Below, one piece after another: positions 8,981 through 18,233 of a stretch of DNA of 64,000 nt; within the stretch, counting starts at the first letter, position 1; every line of letters begins with the position of its first letter. The stretch is from Clostridium gasigenes (lineage in GTDB: Bacteria; Bacillota; Clostridia; Clostridiales; Clostridiaceae): positions 62,001 to 126,000 of the forward strand of contig NZ_FNJM01000007.1 of the NCBI RefSeq assembly GCF_900104115.1, written 5' to 3'. The notes beneath the pieces are model-generated. The model worked only from the letters and a program-made list of their open reading frames with translations. It had not been told where the DNA came from and did not search any database. The position numbers were made by a program, and so were the translations under genes.

Positions 8981-9664
8981 TCACCTCATTACATATCCTA
9001 TTCCAAAGACTGTTTCAATAATTGATTTCAAACCGTCTATATCTAATTTACTTCTTAATCGTCTAATATGAATATCTATAGTACGGGGGTCGCCATCGTA
9101 GCTGAATTCCCAAACATTATTTAAGATTTCATCTCTTGAAAAAACTCTGTTTTTATTTTGGGATAAAAATTCTAATAACTCATATTCCTTAGGTTTAAGA
9201 ATAACTTCAGTATCTTTTTTGTAAACCAGTCTGCTTTCATAATTAATTTTTATTATTGAATTAAGTGGAATAAAGGTTGATTTAGAATTAGTAGCATATT
9301 TATCAATTCGTCTAAGTGCAATTTTAATCCTAGTTAAAACTTCTTTTATATGAAAGGGTTTTGTTATATAATCATCTGCTCCAAGCTCAAGGCCTAAAAC
9401 TTTATCAAATACATCATTTCGTGCAGTTAACATTATAATTGGAATGCTATATGTACTATTAATGAATTTGCATAAATCAAATCCACTTTCATCTGGTAAA
9501 TTTACATCCAGTAGAGTTAGGTTTGGGTTGAAAGTATTTAATAGTTCTCGAGCTTCAGCGCCGTTAAAAGCACTTCTAACTAAATAACCTTCAGATTTTA
9601 AAGCTGTAGTTAGAATATCATTTATATAAGATTCATCTTCAATAACAAGTATTTTTTTATTCAT
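8981..9664 (-). CDS. OmpR-family response regulator
   Basis: A 227-residue regulator with a receiver domain (phospho-acceptor Asp53 in TLLDVNLP; the switch-region Lys in the ITKPF loop) and a C-terminal winged helix (ELLEFLSQNKNRVFSRDEIL, DIHIRRLRSKL) typical of OmpR/PhoB. It is the first gene of a minus-strand unit running into the kinase and probably the lipoproteins. Its start follows AAAGGA by nine bases. The 354-base gap upstream, shared with a divergent gene, is AT-rich and presumably holds both promoters; no clear operator was found. Confidence 0.95.
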   Translation of the reverse strand: MNKKILVIEDESYINDILTTALKSEGYLVRSAFNGAEARELLNTFNPNLTLLDVNLPDESGFDLCKFINSTYSIPIIMLTARNDVFDKVLGLELGADDYITKPFHIKEVLTRIKIALRRIDKYATNSKSTFIPLNSIIKINYESRLVYKKDTEVILKPKEYELLEFLSQNKNRVFSRDEILNNVWEFSYDGDPRTIDIHIRRLRSKLDIDGLKSIIETVFGIGYVMR

Positions 9665-10018
9665 AATTAAGTTCCTTTCAAAGTAAATATTGTTGATTTA
9701 TAGTTAAGAGGATTTATTTAGTAAAAATATAACATTAAAACTAATGATTATATTATATAGTAAAAAGTATTAAAAATGTAATATAATAAATTATTGGTTT
9801 GGTATAGTTTATTATATCTAGATAAAGAACATTAATAATTAAATACAATATATAATAGTAATTAGTAGAATAGAGCTTCAAAAAACTGTTACTGTTGCTA
9901 AATAAATTACAAAAAATTACGATAGTTAAATTAAGAACTTGAAAAAAATAATAAACATAATAGTTTGTTGCTTTTGGAAAGTGTATTAAGAGTAAAAAAT
10001 GCTAGGATGGTGGACACA

Positions 10019-12283
10019 ATGCCAGCAATTTGGAATGTTAATAATTCATATAATGTTAATAATAGTAACAAGAAGGTAGCTAGTAAGTTAGCCTTTAATG
10101 TTGGAGAAAAATTTTCAGGTAATGTTATCAAAAAAGGTGATGGAAAAGAAGTTTCTATTAAGCTTACAGATGGATGGGAGTTTTCGGCAGAAGTAGATGG
10201 AGATTTAGACTCTTTAGAAAAGGGTTTTCAGAGATTTGAAGTTGAAGGTTTTGAAGACGGGAAGTTAAAGCTTAAGATTGTAAATAAAGAGAATGGGGCA
10301 AACCAGACTAACAAAGGTGAGCTTAATGATATTATAACTAAAGAGGGTCTAAGCAAAAAAGACATACCAATATTAGAAGCTATGCTTAAATATGATATTC
10401 CTTTAACTCGGGAAAATATTAAAATGGTAAAGGGATTAATTCAAGTTAATGAGAAGATACAAGGAAATCCTAAGGAAATAGAAAAATTTATTTCTAAATA
10501 TTTAGAAAGTAGAGGGATAGATCCAAGCTCAACAAAGGGACAAGCAGTTACTCAAAAGTTACAACAGTTTTTAGATGTATTTAAAAACTTATCTAAGGAA
10601 GAAGTCTTGTTGTTTTTAGAGAATGATATTGAATTTACTAAGGAGAATATAGACAGTTATAATAAACTTTTTAAAGGACAGGGTAAAGTCTCAAATATTA
10701 TAAATGAAATAAAAAGTGAATTTAAAAACCTAAATCTATTAGAAAATGTAGATATATCTGAAGCTGAATCATTAAACTTAGGAAAAAATATGGGTAATAG
10801 TGAAGACATTAAACAAAATAAAGATATTAATAATAAGTTTAATAATGTTAATATACAAAATGGAGAAGATAGTAGAGCACAAGTTGCAAAGGAAACTATT
10901 CCTGTAAGTATAGAAGGTAAAGTTACAGTCGAAGAAAAAAATGGAACTAAGGTAGAGAATAAAAATCAATCTAATCCAGAAAACAAAAATGAATTTAAGT
11001 TAGAAGAAAAAAATATACAAGCTTTAGAATCTAAATCAGGGACTATACAAAATGATAGTAGTAAGTCAGATAACTCAAACAATAAGTTAGTAACTGGGAC
11101 TTATGAGAAAAACGATGCAGTCCAAAATAAAGTTAGTGTGCTAGCAGTGCTTAAATCCTTAATGGGTGGAGGGGAAGAGCTGTTAAACATTGAGCTAAAG
11201 GATTTAATAAATAATAGAAGTTCAGACTTTACAACTAAGGGTTTTGAAAAGGCCTATAATGCTATAAATAAAATTGATGATACCAGCTTTATTTCTATGT
11301 TAAAGAATGAAATAGGTGAATATAATAATAGCCCTCAAAAAACTGAAAATAATCTTAATGATTATATAAATAAAAAAATGGACGATGCAAAGTTTGGAGG
11401 CGGAGAATTATCTTTTAATAAGATAGAACTGGAAAGTGTATTATCAAAAGTAATAGGTAAAGATATAGTTCTAACAAAAGAGGAATTTACTAAAATAAAA
11501 GATATTGTTAATTTAAAGATTACAGAAGGCGAGAATAGCGATAAGCCAATTACAGTAGATCAGCCTAAAAATGAAGTAGCAATTAAAGATGGAAACTTGG
11601 TTAAAGGTGAAAAAATTAATGAATCTTTAAATGGTAAAAATATCCTTAATGAATCGCAAAATGATAAAAGTACTATTAATTTAAAGCTAGATAATACAGA
11701 AGTATTAAAAGGATTAGTAAAGGATAAAATTTCTTTCCAAGAAGAAGTTAAAAATAATATTTTATTAAAAGCTGAAGAAGGAAAAGAAATTATAAAAAGT
11801 ATATTATCAAGCATTAAAAATGAAGGAGAAGTACCTGGAAAAATATTGGATATAATTAAAAATAATATAAGTGATATAAAATTATTTAATAAAATAAATC
11901 AAGAGTATTATTATTTAGATGTGCCAGTAAATATTAAAGAGCAGGAGTACCCTTGTAGGTTAATACTTAAGGATAATAGAAAAGATGGCAAAAAAGTAGA
12001 TAGTACAAATGTTAAAATGGTTGTAACAGTGAAAACAGTTAACCTTGGAGTTGTTGATGGATATATAAAAGTATTGGAAAAGAAAATAGATATAGATTTA
12101 AAATGTGAAGATAGTTTTGTTAAAATATTAGATTTAGGAAAAGAAAAACTAGTTTCTAATATAAAAACCTTAGGATTTAATATTTCCGTAAAGGTAAGTA
12201 AAAAAGAAGATGAAGTATCCTTAACAAATTGTAGAGAGTTTTTTAATGAAAATAATATGGCAAATATAGATATTAAGGTATAA
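10019..12283 (+). CDS. FliK/YlqG-like hook-length-control-related protein
   Basis: A long (754 residues from the ATG at 10019, behind GGTGG), highly charged and Asn/Lys-rich protein without signal peptide or membrane segment. The middle (about 250-400) is low-complexity. The last 130 residues are more ordered (YYYLDVPVNIKEQEYPCRLIL, then a hydrophobic/charged pattern), as in the C-terminal domain of FliK-like proteins. The next gene encodes an FlhB C-terminal-like protein. The same order occurs in Bacillus as ylqG-ylqH, which is the main reason for this call. An alternative start at 10007 would add four residues. A role in export switching is inferred, not shown. Confidence 0.65.
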   Translation: MPAIWNVNNSYNVNNSNKKVASKLAFNVGEKFSGNVIKKGDGKEVSIKLTDGWEFSAEVDGDLDSLEKGFQRFEVEGFEDGKLKLKIVNKENGANQTNKGELNDIITKEGLSKKDIPILEAMLKYDIPLTRENIKMVKGLIQVNEKIQGNPKEIEKFISKYLESRGIDPSSTKGQAVTQKLQQFLDVFKNLSKEEVLLFLENDIEFTKENIDSYNKLFKGQGKVSNIINEIKSEFKNLNLLENVDISEAESLNLGKNMGNSEDIKQNKDINNKFNNVNIQNGEDSRAQVAKETIPVSIEGKVTVEEKNGTKVENKNQSNPENKNEFKLEEKNIQALESKSGTIQNDSSKSDNSNNKLVTGTYEKNDAVQNKVSVLAVLKSLMGGGEELLNIELKDLINNRSSDFTTKGFEKAYNAINKIDDTSFISMLKNEIGEYNNSPQKTENNLNDYINKKMDDAKFGGGELSFNKIELESVLSKVIGKDIVLTKEEFTKIKDIVNLKITEGENSDKPITVDQPKNEVAIKDGNLVKGEKINESLNGKNILNESQNDKSTINLKLDNTEVLKGLVKDKISFQEEVKNNILLKAEEGKEIIKSILSSIKNEGEVPGKILDIIKNNISDIKLFNKINQEYYYLDVPVNIKEQEYPCRLILKDNRKDGKKVDSTNVKMVVTVKTVNLGVVDGYIKVLEKKIDIDLKCEDSFVKILDLGKEKLVSNIKTLGFNISVKVSKKEDEVSLTNCREFFNENNMANIDIKV

Positions 12284-12321
12284 TAGATTTATAAGAATTA
12301 AACTAGTAAGGAGGGAAAATT

Positions 12322-12588
12322 TTGAGTCAAAGAAAAAAGGCAGCAGCTTTGAAATATGAACAAAATAGTGCTGCACCAATTGTTACCGCAGTGGGTATGG
12401 GACAAATTGCTGATAATATAATTGAAAGAGCAGAGGAAAATAATGTTCCAATAGTGTATAATAAAGAACTAACAGACCTACTTTGCAATGTTAATGTAGG
12501 TGATGATATTCCCTCTGAACTATATGAAGCAGTTGCTCATGTAATTGCATTCGTAACAGATTTAGATAGAATAGTAAGGAGAAACTAA
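12322..12588 (+). CDS. FlhB C-terminal-domain-like protein (YlqH type)
   Basis: An 88-residue protein starting at TTG 12322, six bases after AAGGAGGG. It matches the cytoplasmic C-terminal domain of FlhB/YscU export-gate proteins from just after the autocleavage site: KAAALKYE, APIVTAVGMGQIADNIIERA, NVPIVYNKELTDLL, then IPSELYEAVAHVIAFV. The NPTH cleavage motif and the membrane domain are absent. Such free FlhB-C proteins are known in Firmicutes. It ends by overlapping the next start codon (TAATG), so it is coupled to the phosphoesterase. Confidence 0.85.
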   Translation: MSQRKKAAALKYEQNSAAPIVTAVGMGQIADNIIERAEENNVPIVYNKELTDLLCNVNVGDDIPSELYEAVAHVIAFVTDLDRIVRRN

Positions 12589-13283
12589 TGGCTTTATATG
12601 CTATTTCAGACCTTCATCTTGCTTTAACAACAGACAAACCAATGGATATATTTGGTGATAAGTGGTTAAATCACGATGAAAAAATAAAGAATAATTGGAT
12701 AAAGAAAGTTACAGAAGAAGACACAGTACTTATTGCAGGAGATATATCATGGTCAATGAGTGCAGAAGACAGCATCGGTGACTTAGATTGGATAGATGCT
12801 CTTCCTGGAAAGAAAATAATCTCAAAAGGAAATCATGATTATTGGTGGGGAAGTATATCTAAATTAAATAGGATGTACAAGAATACAAAGTTCCTTCAAA
12901 ATAATTTCTATACTTATGGAGAATATGCTATTTGTGGATCAAGAGGATGGATATGCCCAGGAGTAGATAGATTCACTGAAAAAGATAAAAAAATCTATGA
13001 TAGAGAAGTGATAAGAATAAAATTATCTCTTGATTCAGCAAAAAAAGCTGGATATACTAAATTGATAGTAATGATACATTACCCTCCAACTAACGATAAA
13101 TATGAAGATTCAGCTTTTACAGAAATATTTAAAGAATACAATGTAGAAAAAGTTATATACGGACATCTTCATGGCCCATCACTAAGTCATGTATTAACTG
13201 GAGAAAGAGATGGAACAGAATATATAATGACAAGTTGTGATTATATTAATTTTGACCCTATAGATATCACCCCAGGGGTGTAA
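12588..13283 (+). CDS. Calcineurin-like metallophosphoesterase
   Basis: A 231-residue soluble enzyme with the full metal-binding set of the family: DLH (8-10), AGDISWS, GNHDYWWG and GHLHG. The two-metal site would hydrolyse a phosphoester; the substrate cannot be told. Translation is coupled to the FlhB-C-like gene by a one-base overlap. The last codons (ITPGV, stop) lie inside a CACCCC/GGGGTG palindrome that is part of a repeat also found at the ends of two other genes (16482 and 18225), so the extreme C-terminus may be repeat-derived. Confidence 0.9.
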   Translation: MALYAISDLHLALTTDKPMDIFGDKWLNHDEKIKNNWIKKVTEEDTVLIAGDISWSMSAEDSIGDLDWIDALPGKKIISKGNHDYWWGSISKLNRMYKNTKFLQNNFYTYGEYAICGSRGWICPGVDRFTEKDKKIYDREVIRIKLSLDSAKKAGYTKLIVMIHYPPTNDKYEDSAFTEIFKEYNVEKVIYGHLHGPSLSHVLTGERDGTEYIMTSCDYINFDPIDITPGV

Positions 13284-13294
13284 ATTTTTCCAAA
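13268..13294. repeat. GGGGTGTAA repeat, copy 1, at a gene end
   Basis: CACCCC-A-GGGGTG palindrome (13268-13280) followed by TAAATTTTTCC. The GTG-TAA supplies the last codon and stop of the phosphoesterase gene. It resembles the copies at 16482, 18225 and 60591. Confidence 0.6.
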
Positions 13295-13296
13295 TG

Positions 13297-13338
13297 AATA
13301 ACAAGAATACGAATTAATTATTTATTTTAAAATGTCTA
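13297..13338. repeat. Palindromic repeat, truncated copy
   Basis: GAATAACAAG, then TTATTTATTTTAAAATGTCTAAAG: the right arm of the dispersed family is well kept and the left arm shortened. It runs directly into the terminator stem. Confidence 0.55.
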
Positions 13339-13385
13339 AAGAAGGCTGTAGCATGCAGAATAATTGCTATAGCCTTCTTTGTTTG
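13338..13385 (+). terminator. Terminator after the phosphoesterase gene
   Basis: AAAGAAGGCTGTAGCA pairs with TGCTATAGCCTTCTTT around a short loop. The T-run is short (CTTTG), but the stem is strong. Confidence 0.75.
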
Positions 13386-13469
13386 TGTACTTAAAATTAT
13401 TAAAGTGAGTATTTGCTAATTTTTTTTGTTATGATCGTTATATAGGGTGTAAGAGCTTTTACAAATAAG

Positions 13470-13530
13470 TTAGGCATAGTAAAATAAATAATCAAGGATA
13501 CTGGTCTATTATTTATTTGGATATGCCTTA
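13470..13530. repeat. Palindromic repeat, complete compact copy
   Basis: TTAGGCATAGTAAAATAAATAAT (13470-13492) and ATTATTTATTTGGATATGCCTTA (13508-13530) form near-complete inverted arms around a 15-base centre. A further right-arm scrap (TATTTTGAAGATGGCTAAA) lies at about 13634-13652, just before the sigma-factor gene. Apart from these, the 13284-13668 gap holds only the terminator and presumably a promoter. Confidence 0.8.
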
Positions 13531-13668
13531 TTAGAAGAAAGAGTATAGTTTGAGCTATATCATGAAATGTAATTTAAATAAAATATTATTGTATATAAAT
13601 TATATTTAAAGTGATTATGCAAAATTAATAGCTATTTTGAAGATGGCTAAAATTAAGAGGGGAAAAAT

Positions 13669-14230
13669 ATGGGGATAAATTCGAAAAATTATATAAAGAA
13701 ACTGCAAAGTGGAAATGAACATGCTTTAGAATATGTTTATGATAAGCATATTCCACTTGTTAAAAGTATTATTTATAAAGTAATTGGAAAATTTGATGAT
13801 AATGGATTAGTTGAAGAATGTATAAATGACGTATTTTTATCTGTTTGGAACAATTCAAATAAGTTTAAAGGTGATGAAGTTAACTTTAAAAATTGGGTTT
13901 GTGCTATAGCAAAATTTAAAGCTATAGATTATTACAGATCAACAGTTAAAAAGTCAGAAATAATTTTAGATACAATTGAAATAAAAGATAAAAATACTTT
14001 TAGAAGAAGAAATTTTAATAGCTGAAAATAGAAGTGAAGTAATTAATTTATTAAATGAATTAGAGCCTTTAGATAGAGATATATTTATAATGAAGTTTTT
14101 CTTAGGGGTAAAGGCAGAGGATATTGGAAGAAAGATTGGGCTTAGTAAATCTGCTGTAGATAGTAGGATTTATAGGAATAAAAAAAATCTTAAAGAATCT
14201 GCTAGAAGTTTAAAGCTGGGGGTAGTTTAA
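13669..14230 (+). pseudogene. ECF-type sigma factor, disrupted by a single-base frameshift
   Basis: The first frame (13669-14025) encodes sigma region 2 (VKSIIYKVI, ECINDVFLSVWNN, FKNWVCAIAKFKAIDYYR) and then ends at a stop. From about 14003 the next frame continues without a gap as region 4 (LEPLDRDIFIMKFFLG, EDIGRKIGLSKSAVDSRIYR) and stops at 14228-14230, directly before the partner gene. Removing one T from the TTTT run at 13998-14001 restores a single protein of about 186 residues with a DKNTLEEEILIAEN junction. This is a recent lesion, a phase-variable tract or a sequencing error; the rest of the gene is intact. The factor would direct RNA polymerase to an extracytoplasmic-stress regulon, controlled by the next gene. 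Confidence 0.85.
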
Positions 14231-15619
14231 ATGAAGGATATATATGAGTTGTTAAATGAAGCTAACATAGATGTTACAGAAATAGATATTAATAAAATAG
14301 AAGAAATGGAAGTAAGTGAACTAGAAAGAAAAAGAGGAAAGAAAAAATTAATGGCATCAATAAAAACTAAAAAAAGAACTAGTAAAAAAATAGCTATGGT
14401 TGCATCATTAGTAATTATTATGGGGATGTCATCAATAGTTATAGCAAAACCAGCATGGGCAATGGATATACCTCTTATAGGAGACTTAATTCAAAATAAT
14501 TTAATAAATAATAATAGTAAATATAAAGATTATATACAAGCAGTTGGACAAACTAAATCAGACCAAGGAATAGATATAACATTTGAAAGTGCTATTGCAG
14601 ATAATAATGTGTTGAATTTAAGTTTTGTAGTTAAAAATAATAATGAAAGCATAGAGAATAATATTGTAGATGCAATGGTAATTCCAACATCATTGGAGGT
14701 TAATGGAGAAAAAATTAATGCATCATCTGGAGGAAGTCATGAAATTATAGATGCAAATACTATTAGAGTTTTGAAAAAAATAAATTGGGATTATAATAAA
14801 GTATATGACAAATTAGATGTAGGTATAGAAATATCAGAGATGTACGGTAAAAAAGGAAATTGGAGCGTTAACTTTGCATTAGATACAAAAGAAATTGCAA
14901 AGAATACTTATGTAGAAAAATTAGATAAAGTAATTAAGGTTGATGGAGTTGATATTAAATTAGATAAATTGACAATGACACCATTGACTATAAATATTAA
15001 TTATTCAGCTGAATATAAAGATAAAGAGGTATATTTGAATTTCCTTATGTTTGATGAAAATGGAGTAGAAGTTATAAATAATGGCAATCGCGGTAGCAGC
15101 AGTAGGGTGAAAAAAATAATTGAAGGAAGTTGTAAGTATATTAACAATACAAATGCAAAACAATTAAAAATAATACCTTTTTATGATAAATATAGAATGG
15201 AAGAAAATAATGAGATTGAGAAGAAGTTGCCATCAACTAAGATAAATATAGAAAAATACTCTCCACTTAACTTAAAGATAAATGAAGATGCATCAATAGA
15301 TATAAATGATTGGATAGTAGATGGGGAGTTTCTAATAGTTAAATATTCATATAGATATTTAGATACAGAACTGACTAACACAAGCTTAGCTAAAATATAT
15401 ATAAATGTAGATGGAGAGGATGTATCAAAAGTACAGAGTTGGAATGAGGAAGATGAAGAGAAAAAAAATAATTTATATAGTAAATATAATGAAAGCAATA
15501 GAGATGGCCTTATGAGAATAGAAAAAATAGGAGATTCTAAAAATATAGAAATAGGTTGCTATGATGGAAGTTCAATAGAAATTTTTAATGATCAAGCATT
15601 TACAGTAACAAAAAAATAG
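14231..15619 (+). CDS. Anti-sigma factor-like DUF4179 membrane protein
   Basis: 462 residues: a charged cytoplasmic N-terminus (about 1-50) that would bind the sigma factor, one membrane segment (about 53-72, KIAMVASLVIIMGMSSIVIA), the motif KPAWAMDIPLIGDL typical of DUF4179 proteins, and a large extracellular region of beta-rich repeats. The gene starts at the base after the sigma-factor stop, so the two form a couple. If the sigma gene is truly broken, this protein has lost its partner. A good terminator follows. Confidence 0.85.
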   Translation: MKDIYELLNEANIDVTEIDINKIEEMEVSELERKRGKKKLMASIKTKKRTSKKIAMVASLVIIMGMSSIVIAKPAWAMDIPLIGDLIQNNLINNNSKYKDYIQAVGQTKSDQGIDITFESAIADNNVLNLSFVVKNNNESIENNIVDAMVIPTSLEVNGEKINASSGGSHEIIDANTIRVLKKINWDYNKVYDKLDVGIEISEMYGKKGNWSVNFALDTKEIAKNTYVEKLDKVIKVDGVDIKLDKLTMTPLTININYSAEYKDKEVYLNFLMFDENGVEVINNGNRGSSSRVKKIIEGSCKYINNTNAKQLKIIPFYDKYRMEENNEIEKKLPSTKINIEKYSPLNLKINEDASIDINDWIVDGEFLIVKYSYRYLDTELTNTSLAKIYINVDGEDVSKVQSWNEEDEEKKNNLYSKYNESNRDGLMRIEKIGDSKNIEIGCYDGSSIEIFNDQAFTVTKK

Positions 15620-15630
15620 ATAAAGAGTGA

Positions 15631-15676
15631 AACAGATATAGTACAAAAAAATATTGTACTATATCTGTTTTTTTAT
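15631..15676 (+). terminator. Terminator after the anti-sigma gene
   Basis: AACAGATATAGTACAA pairs with TTGTACTATATCTGTT, followed by seven Ts. Confidence 0.92.
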
Positions 15677-15822
15677 TAATCAAAATCTAGATTATAGATA
15701 AATAGTAATAAATAAAAGAAAACGATTTTTAATTAATGAAAAGTATATATTTAATTTACTATTAATATGATATACTAAAAAAAAGTATAAAAAATAACAT
15801 ATGAATAAGTGAGGAATACAAT

Positions 15823-16473
15823 ATGAGAATTAAAAAGATATCATTATTATTAGTTACAGCAGTATTAACATTAGGACTAGCGGGATGTATGCCAAAGGGC
15901 AAAGTTAAGTTGCCAGAAGGTGATGTTAAAATAGCTAAGCAACAAATTCAAGGTGTATTAGATTTTATGTTGCAATCAGCAGAGTATGGACCAGATAAAA
16001 GTATAATAGCATCCATGTTATTACCAGAAGATGCAGCTTATGATTTAATATTATCTAGAGAACAATATAAAGATGGAAATCTGGTTGAAACCAAAGAAAT
16101 AACTACGTACACAACTGGAACTATAGCTAAAGATGATATGATTCATATGGTAATTAATGCAGGAAAAATTAGCGAAGATGAATCAATTAAAACAATATAT
16201 TCAGTAGCAGAAGTAGATTCAGAAAAAACTACAAAAAAAGAGCAGCCAGTATATAAAGTTGCCAAAGTTAAGGAAGCCGCTTTAAATTATGATTTAAAGA
16301 GTGATGTAGCTCAAGTAGGTAAAAACCTAGATGAAGAAGTTGTATTAACTGGATATGTTAAATTTAAAGACGCTGATACAGAAAAAGTAGCTATTAACTT
16401 AGACACATATAAAGAAGAAGTTTCTAAATATGCAGAGGTTAATATTGTAAAAGTAAAAGTAACAAAGAAATAA
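15823..16473 (+). CDS. Secreted lipoprotein, possibly DUF5105
   Basis: A 216-residue lipoprotein with a clean signal peptide and lipobox LAGC (Cys22). The mature part is alpha/beta with few diagnostic residues (KQQIQGVLDFMLQSAEYG, EVVLTGYVKFKDADTEKVAI) and resembles clostridial DUF5105 lipoproteins; I cannot assign a function. Its stop codon lies in the left arm of a small inverted repeat (GAAATAATTACC). It has its own terminator and looks monocistronic. Confidence 0.75.
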   Translation: MRIKKISLLLVTAVLTLGLAGCMPKGKVKLPEGDVKIAKQQIQGVLDFMLQSAEYGPDKSIIASMLLPEDAAYDLILSREQYKDGNLVETKEITTYTTGTIAKDDMIHMVINAGKISEDESIKTIYSVAEVDSEKTTKKEQPVYKVAKVKEAALNYDLKSDVAQVGKNLDEEVVLTGYVKFKDADTEKVAINLDTYKEEVSKYAEVNIVKVKVTKK

Positions 16474-16508
16474 TTACCGCAGGGGTGTAAATATTTCCAG
16501 GTGCAAGT
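16467..16508. repeat. GGGGTGTAA repeat, copy 2, at a gene end
   Basis: Left arm GAAATAATTACC (16467-16478, containing the lipoprotein stop) faces GGGGTGTAAATATTTCC (16482-16498). The trailer AGGTGCAAGT is shared with the copy at 18225. Confidence 0.7.
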
Positions 16509-16518
16509 AATTAAAAAT

Positions 16519-16554
16519 GAAAACACTATAGATTCGTTCTATGGTGTTTTTGCT
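16519..16554 (+). terminator. Terminator after the lipoprotein
   Basis: AAAACACTATAGA pairs with TCTATGGTGTTTT (one wobble), followed by a short T-run. Confidence 0.8.
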
Positions 16555-16679
16555 ATGAAAATAGATAAATAGTAGATGGTAATCTTCGACTCAATGTTTA
16601 ATAACACAATTTATTGGTATATAATATAAATATGTAAGGTGTAGTTTGACACCAAAGGTGGGCAGCGCCAAAATACAAG

Positions 16680-16712
16680 AATACTGACTTGTTATTTATT
16701 TGGATATGCCTA
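16680..16712. repeat. Palindromic repeat, right half only
   Basis: TACTGACTTGTTATTTATTT then GGATATGCCTAAAT matches the right arm of the dispersed family closely. The left arm is missing. It ends about 18 bases before the next gene's start, so it may carry part of that gene's leader. Confidence 0.7.
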
Positions 16713-16730
16713 AATAAGAAAATAGGTGCG

Positions 16731-18233
16731 GTGATTAAAATAGATAAGAATATTAAAAATATAAAAGAAATTCTGAGATTAGGTGAAGCAATTAATATTG
16801 AGTTTAAAGAAAGTAAAGAAAAATTGAATAGGGATGTTTTCGATGCTGTATGTGGATTTTTAAATAGAAATGGTGGAGAGATAATTTTAGGGGCAAAAGA
16901 TGATGGTAGTATTGTAGGAATATCTAAGGACTTCGTAGATAAGATAAAAAAGGAATTCGTTACGTCAATGAATAATCCTAATAAAATAAATCCAACTTTT
17001 TATTTGTCTGTAGAAGAGTATGAGATAGATAAAAAAGTTATATTATATATTTATGTTCCTGAAAGTTCACAGGTACATAGGTGTTCTGGAAAAATATTTG
17101 ATAGGAATGAAGATGGAGATTTTGATATAACTAATAATACAAATTTGGTGGCGGATATGTATTTTAGAAAGCAAAGAACGTATACCGAGAATCAAATATA
17201 CCCATTCATAACATTAGATGATTTAAAAATTGAACTAATAAAACGTGCAAGAAAGTTAGCTGTAAATCAAAGAGCCAATCATCCGTGGCAAGATTTAAAT
17301 GATATGGAATTGTTAAAGAGCGCAGGTTTATATATGAAAGATTACCAAACTGGTAAAGAAGGTTTTACTCTAGCAGCAGTATTATTACTAGGTAAGGATG
17401 AATTAATTACAGCTGTATTACCACATTATAGAACTGATGCAATATTAAGAGTGGAAGATATTGATAGATATGATGATAGGGATGATATTAGAACAAACTT
17501 AATAGAAAGTTATGATAGGCTTATGGTATTTGTTGAAAAACATTTAAGTGATAAATTTTTCTTAGAGAATGATCAAAGAATTAGTTTAAGAAATAGGATA
17601 TTTAGAGAAGTAATTTCTAATATTTTAATTCATAGAGATTACGCAAATTCATTTCCAGCTAAATTTATTATTAATAGAGATGTAGTTATAACTGAAAATA
17701 GTAATAAGCCACATGGTCATGGAGCTATAAATCCAGAAAAATTCTCACCATTTCCTAAAAACCCTATGATAGCTAAATTTTTCAAGGAAATAGGATGGGT
17801 AGACGAGCTAGGTTCGGGAGTAAGGAATATTTATAAATATAGTAAGGCTTATTCAGGTAGAGAACCGGGTCTTGTAGAAGATGATATTTTCCAAATAGAA
17901 ATACCTATACCGAAGATTATTCAAGATAATAAATATAAGGCCCAAGATAAGGTACAAGATAAGGTACAAGATAAGGTACAAGATAAGGTACAAGATAAGG
18001 TGCAAGATGGAAATTTAAGTGGTTTTAATGGTACAGAATTGAAGATCATTGAGGTATTAAAAGATAATACTATGTCTAGAAAGGAAATAATTAAAGCGCT
18101 AGGGTATAAATCTATAACAGGTAATATTAGAAAGGCTATAGATCGATTACTTGAAAAAGGATTAATAGAATATACTATTCCTGATAAACCAAGAAGTAAA
18201 AATCAAAGGTATAGGATCAACAGTGGGGTGTAA
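16731..18233 (+). CDS. AlbA_2 / RecG-like ATP-binding transcriptional regulator
   Basis: About 500 residues from GTG 16731 (weak AGGTG upstream); the open frame reaches back into the repeat at 16689, but those residues are repeat-derived. The N-terminal AlbA_2/Schlafen-like domain (NIEFKESKE, VCGFLNRNGGEIILGAKDDG) is followed by a GHKL-like region (FREVISNILIHRDYA, GWVDELGSGVRNIYKY) and a C-terminal winged helix (SRKEIIKALGYKSITGNIR). A linker contains 5.5 exact or near-exact copies of a 12-base unit encoding KVQD. Such proteins are putative DNA-binding regulators; no target is visible. The last two codons before the stop lie in the GGGGTGTAA repeat. Confidence 0.85.
   Translation: MIKIDKNIKNIKEILRLGEAINIEFKESKEKLNRDVFDAVCGFLNRNGGEIILGAKDDGSIVGISKDFVDKIKKEFVTSMNNPNKINPTFYLSVEEYEIDKKVILYIYVPESSQVHRCSGKIFDRNEDGDFDITNNTNLVADMYFRKQRTYTENQIYPFITLDDLKIELIKRARKLAVNQRANHPWQDLNDMELLKSAGLYMKDYQTGKEGFTLAAVLLLGKDELITAVLPHYRTDAILRVEDIDRYDDRDDIRTNLIESYDRLMVFVEKHLSDKFFLENDQRISLRNRIFREVISNILIHRDYANSFPAKFIINRDVVITENSNKPHGHGAINPEKFSPFPKNPMIAKFFKEIGWVDELGSGVRNIYKYSKAYSGREPGLVEDDIFQIEIPIPKIIQDNKYKAQDKVQDKVQDKVQDKVQDKVQDGNLSGFNGTELKIIEVLKDNTMSRKEIIKALGYKSITGNIRKAIDRLLEKGLIEYTIPDKPRSKNQRYRINSGV
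17943..18008 (+). repeat. 12-bp tandem repeat inside the AlbA_2 gene
   Basis: CAAGATAAGGTA repeated 5.5 times without shifting the frame, encoding a QDKV linker between the ATPase-like region and the winged helix. Only the last full unit differs (GTG for GTA). Confidence 0.95.

Noticed and set aside
13998..14001. Programmed +1 frameshift in the sigma-factor gene
   Set aside because: The site lacks a rare codon, stop codon or upstream stimulatory Shine-Dalgarno-like element; a simple extra T explains it.
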